Positions 63,873 through 64,000 of a stretch of DNA of 64,000 nucleotides are shown here, piece after piece. The position numbers and the translations under genes are program-made. Every line of letters starts with the position of its first letter. Positions within the stretch are counted from its first letter, which is position 1. This DNA comes from Pseudomonas fluorescens (lineage in GTDB: Bacteria; Pseudomonadota; Gammaproteobacteria; Pseudomonadales; Pseudomonadaceae), in assembly GCF_019212185.1 (NCBI RefSeq), contig NZ_CP078138.1, positions 1,346,501 through 1,410,500 of the forward strand. The letters are read 5' to 3'. The notes under the pieces were generated by a model. It did no database searches. It was not told the origin of the DNA and saw only the letters and a list, made by a program, of their open reading frames with translations.

Positions 63873-64000
63873 ATGCTTGAATTCGTGCTCCATGCTTTTC
63901 GATCCAACCCGGAGATTGCGGTGTTCCTCGCTATTGCCCTGGGCGTTTTCATCGGTCGCATCCACATCGGCAGTTTTCACTTGGGCTCGGTAGCCGGGGC
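63873..64000 (+). CDS. AspT/YidE-family antiporter, N-terminus (runs off the window)
   Basis: First 43 codons: MLEFVLHAFRSNPEIAVFLA, then a GxxxGRIHIGSFHLGSVAG segment typical of the aspartate:alanine exchanger family. GGGAG lies 8 bases before the ATG. It probably forms an operon with the MscS channel gene upstream. Confidence 0.75.
   Translation, partial: MLEFVLHAFRSNPEIAVFLAIALGVFIGRIHIGSFHLGSVAG

Overview
The window is a chromosomal stretch of a Pseudomonas, most likely of the P. fluorescens group. From the left edge to about 39.3 kb, gene content and order follow the conserved pseudomonad block lysS - TetR - lipoprotein - QEGLA protein - hydrolase - OmpA/LptF - ppc - adk - tsaB - rsmJ - mexL/mexJK - plsB - dapE - tcdA/csdEA - dapD. 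Codon use there is GC-rich, and REP/REPIN hairpins of the GTAGGAGCGAGC / GTGGGAGC type sit in many of the intergenic gaps. This identification comes from recognising gene families, not from a database search.

Region 1 (1-39.3 kb) is mainly core. It covers translation (lysS, tsaB, rsmJ, rlmA, tcdA with csdA/csdE), envelope biogenesis (OmpA-like and DUF4398 lipoproteins, ndvB-like glucan synthase, plsB), lysine/peptidoglycan precursor synthesis (dapE, dapD), central metabolism (ppc, adk) and an RND efflux operon with its divergent TetR repressor (mexL-mexJK type). Two insertions interrupt it. An IS3-family element (5077-7840) is itself split by an IS30-family element (5375-6822), and both target-site duplications are readable. 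A Fic AMP-transferase gene with a C-terminal winged helix (23762-25117) follows two identical-geometry palindromes, TGTCTCA-N14-TGAGACA.

Region 2 (39.3-48.0 kb) is an accessory island. It begins abruptly inside a Na+/H+ antiporter gene whose 3' part is missing. It carries decayed recombinase-like debris, an XRE regulator, a metallophosphoesterase and several small unknown genes. Next comes an unusual tandem array with alternating ~58 and ~65 bp spacing (43426-44045), bracketed by diverged direct repeats. A LexA box then precedes umuDC, in which umuD is frameshifted at its self-cleavage site. An AT-rich two-gene operon follows that I identify as the Kiwa anti-phage system (kwaA-kwaB).

Region 3 (48.0-64 kb) starts with an mvaT (H-NS-like silencer) gene and continues with accessory catabolic and transport modules. 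The first is a GntR regulator, MFS transporter, amidohydrolase and GntP-type permease. A junk segment follows, with a broken second mvaT and a truncated IS4-family transposase. The second module has an AEC permease, a split transketolase, an MFS transporter, an SDR dehydrogenase and a divergent LysR regulator. The window ends with an outer-membrane protein, an MscS-type channel and the start of an AspT/YidE-type antiporter.

The strongest candidates for a second look are the tandem repeat array beside umuDC, the Fic gene with twin operators, the Kiwa operon, the QEGLA protein as a probable MATCAP-like metallopeptidase, and the bistable-looking cold-shock leader.
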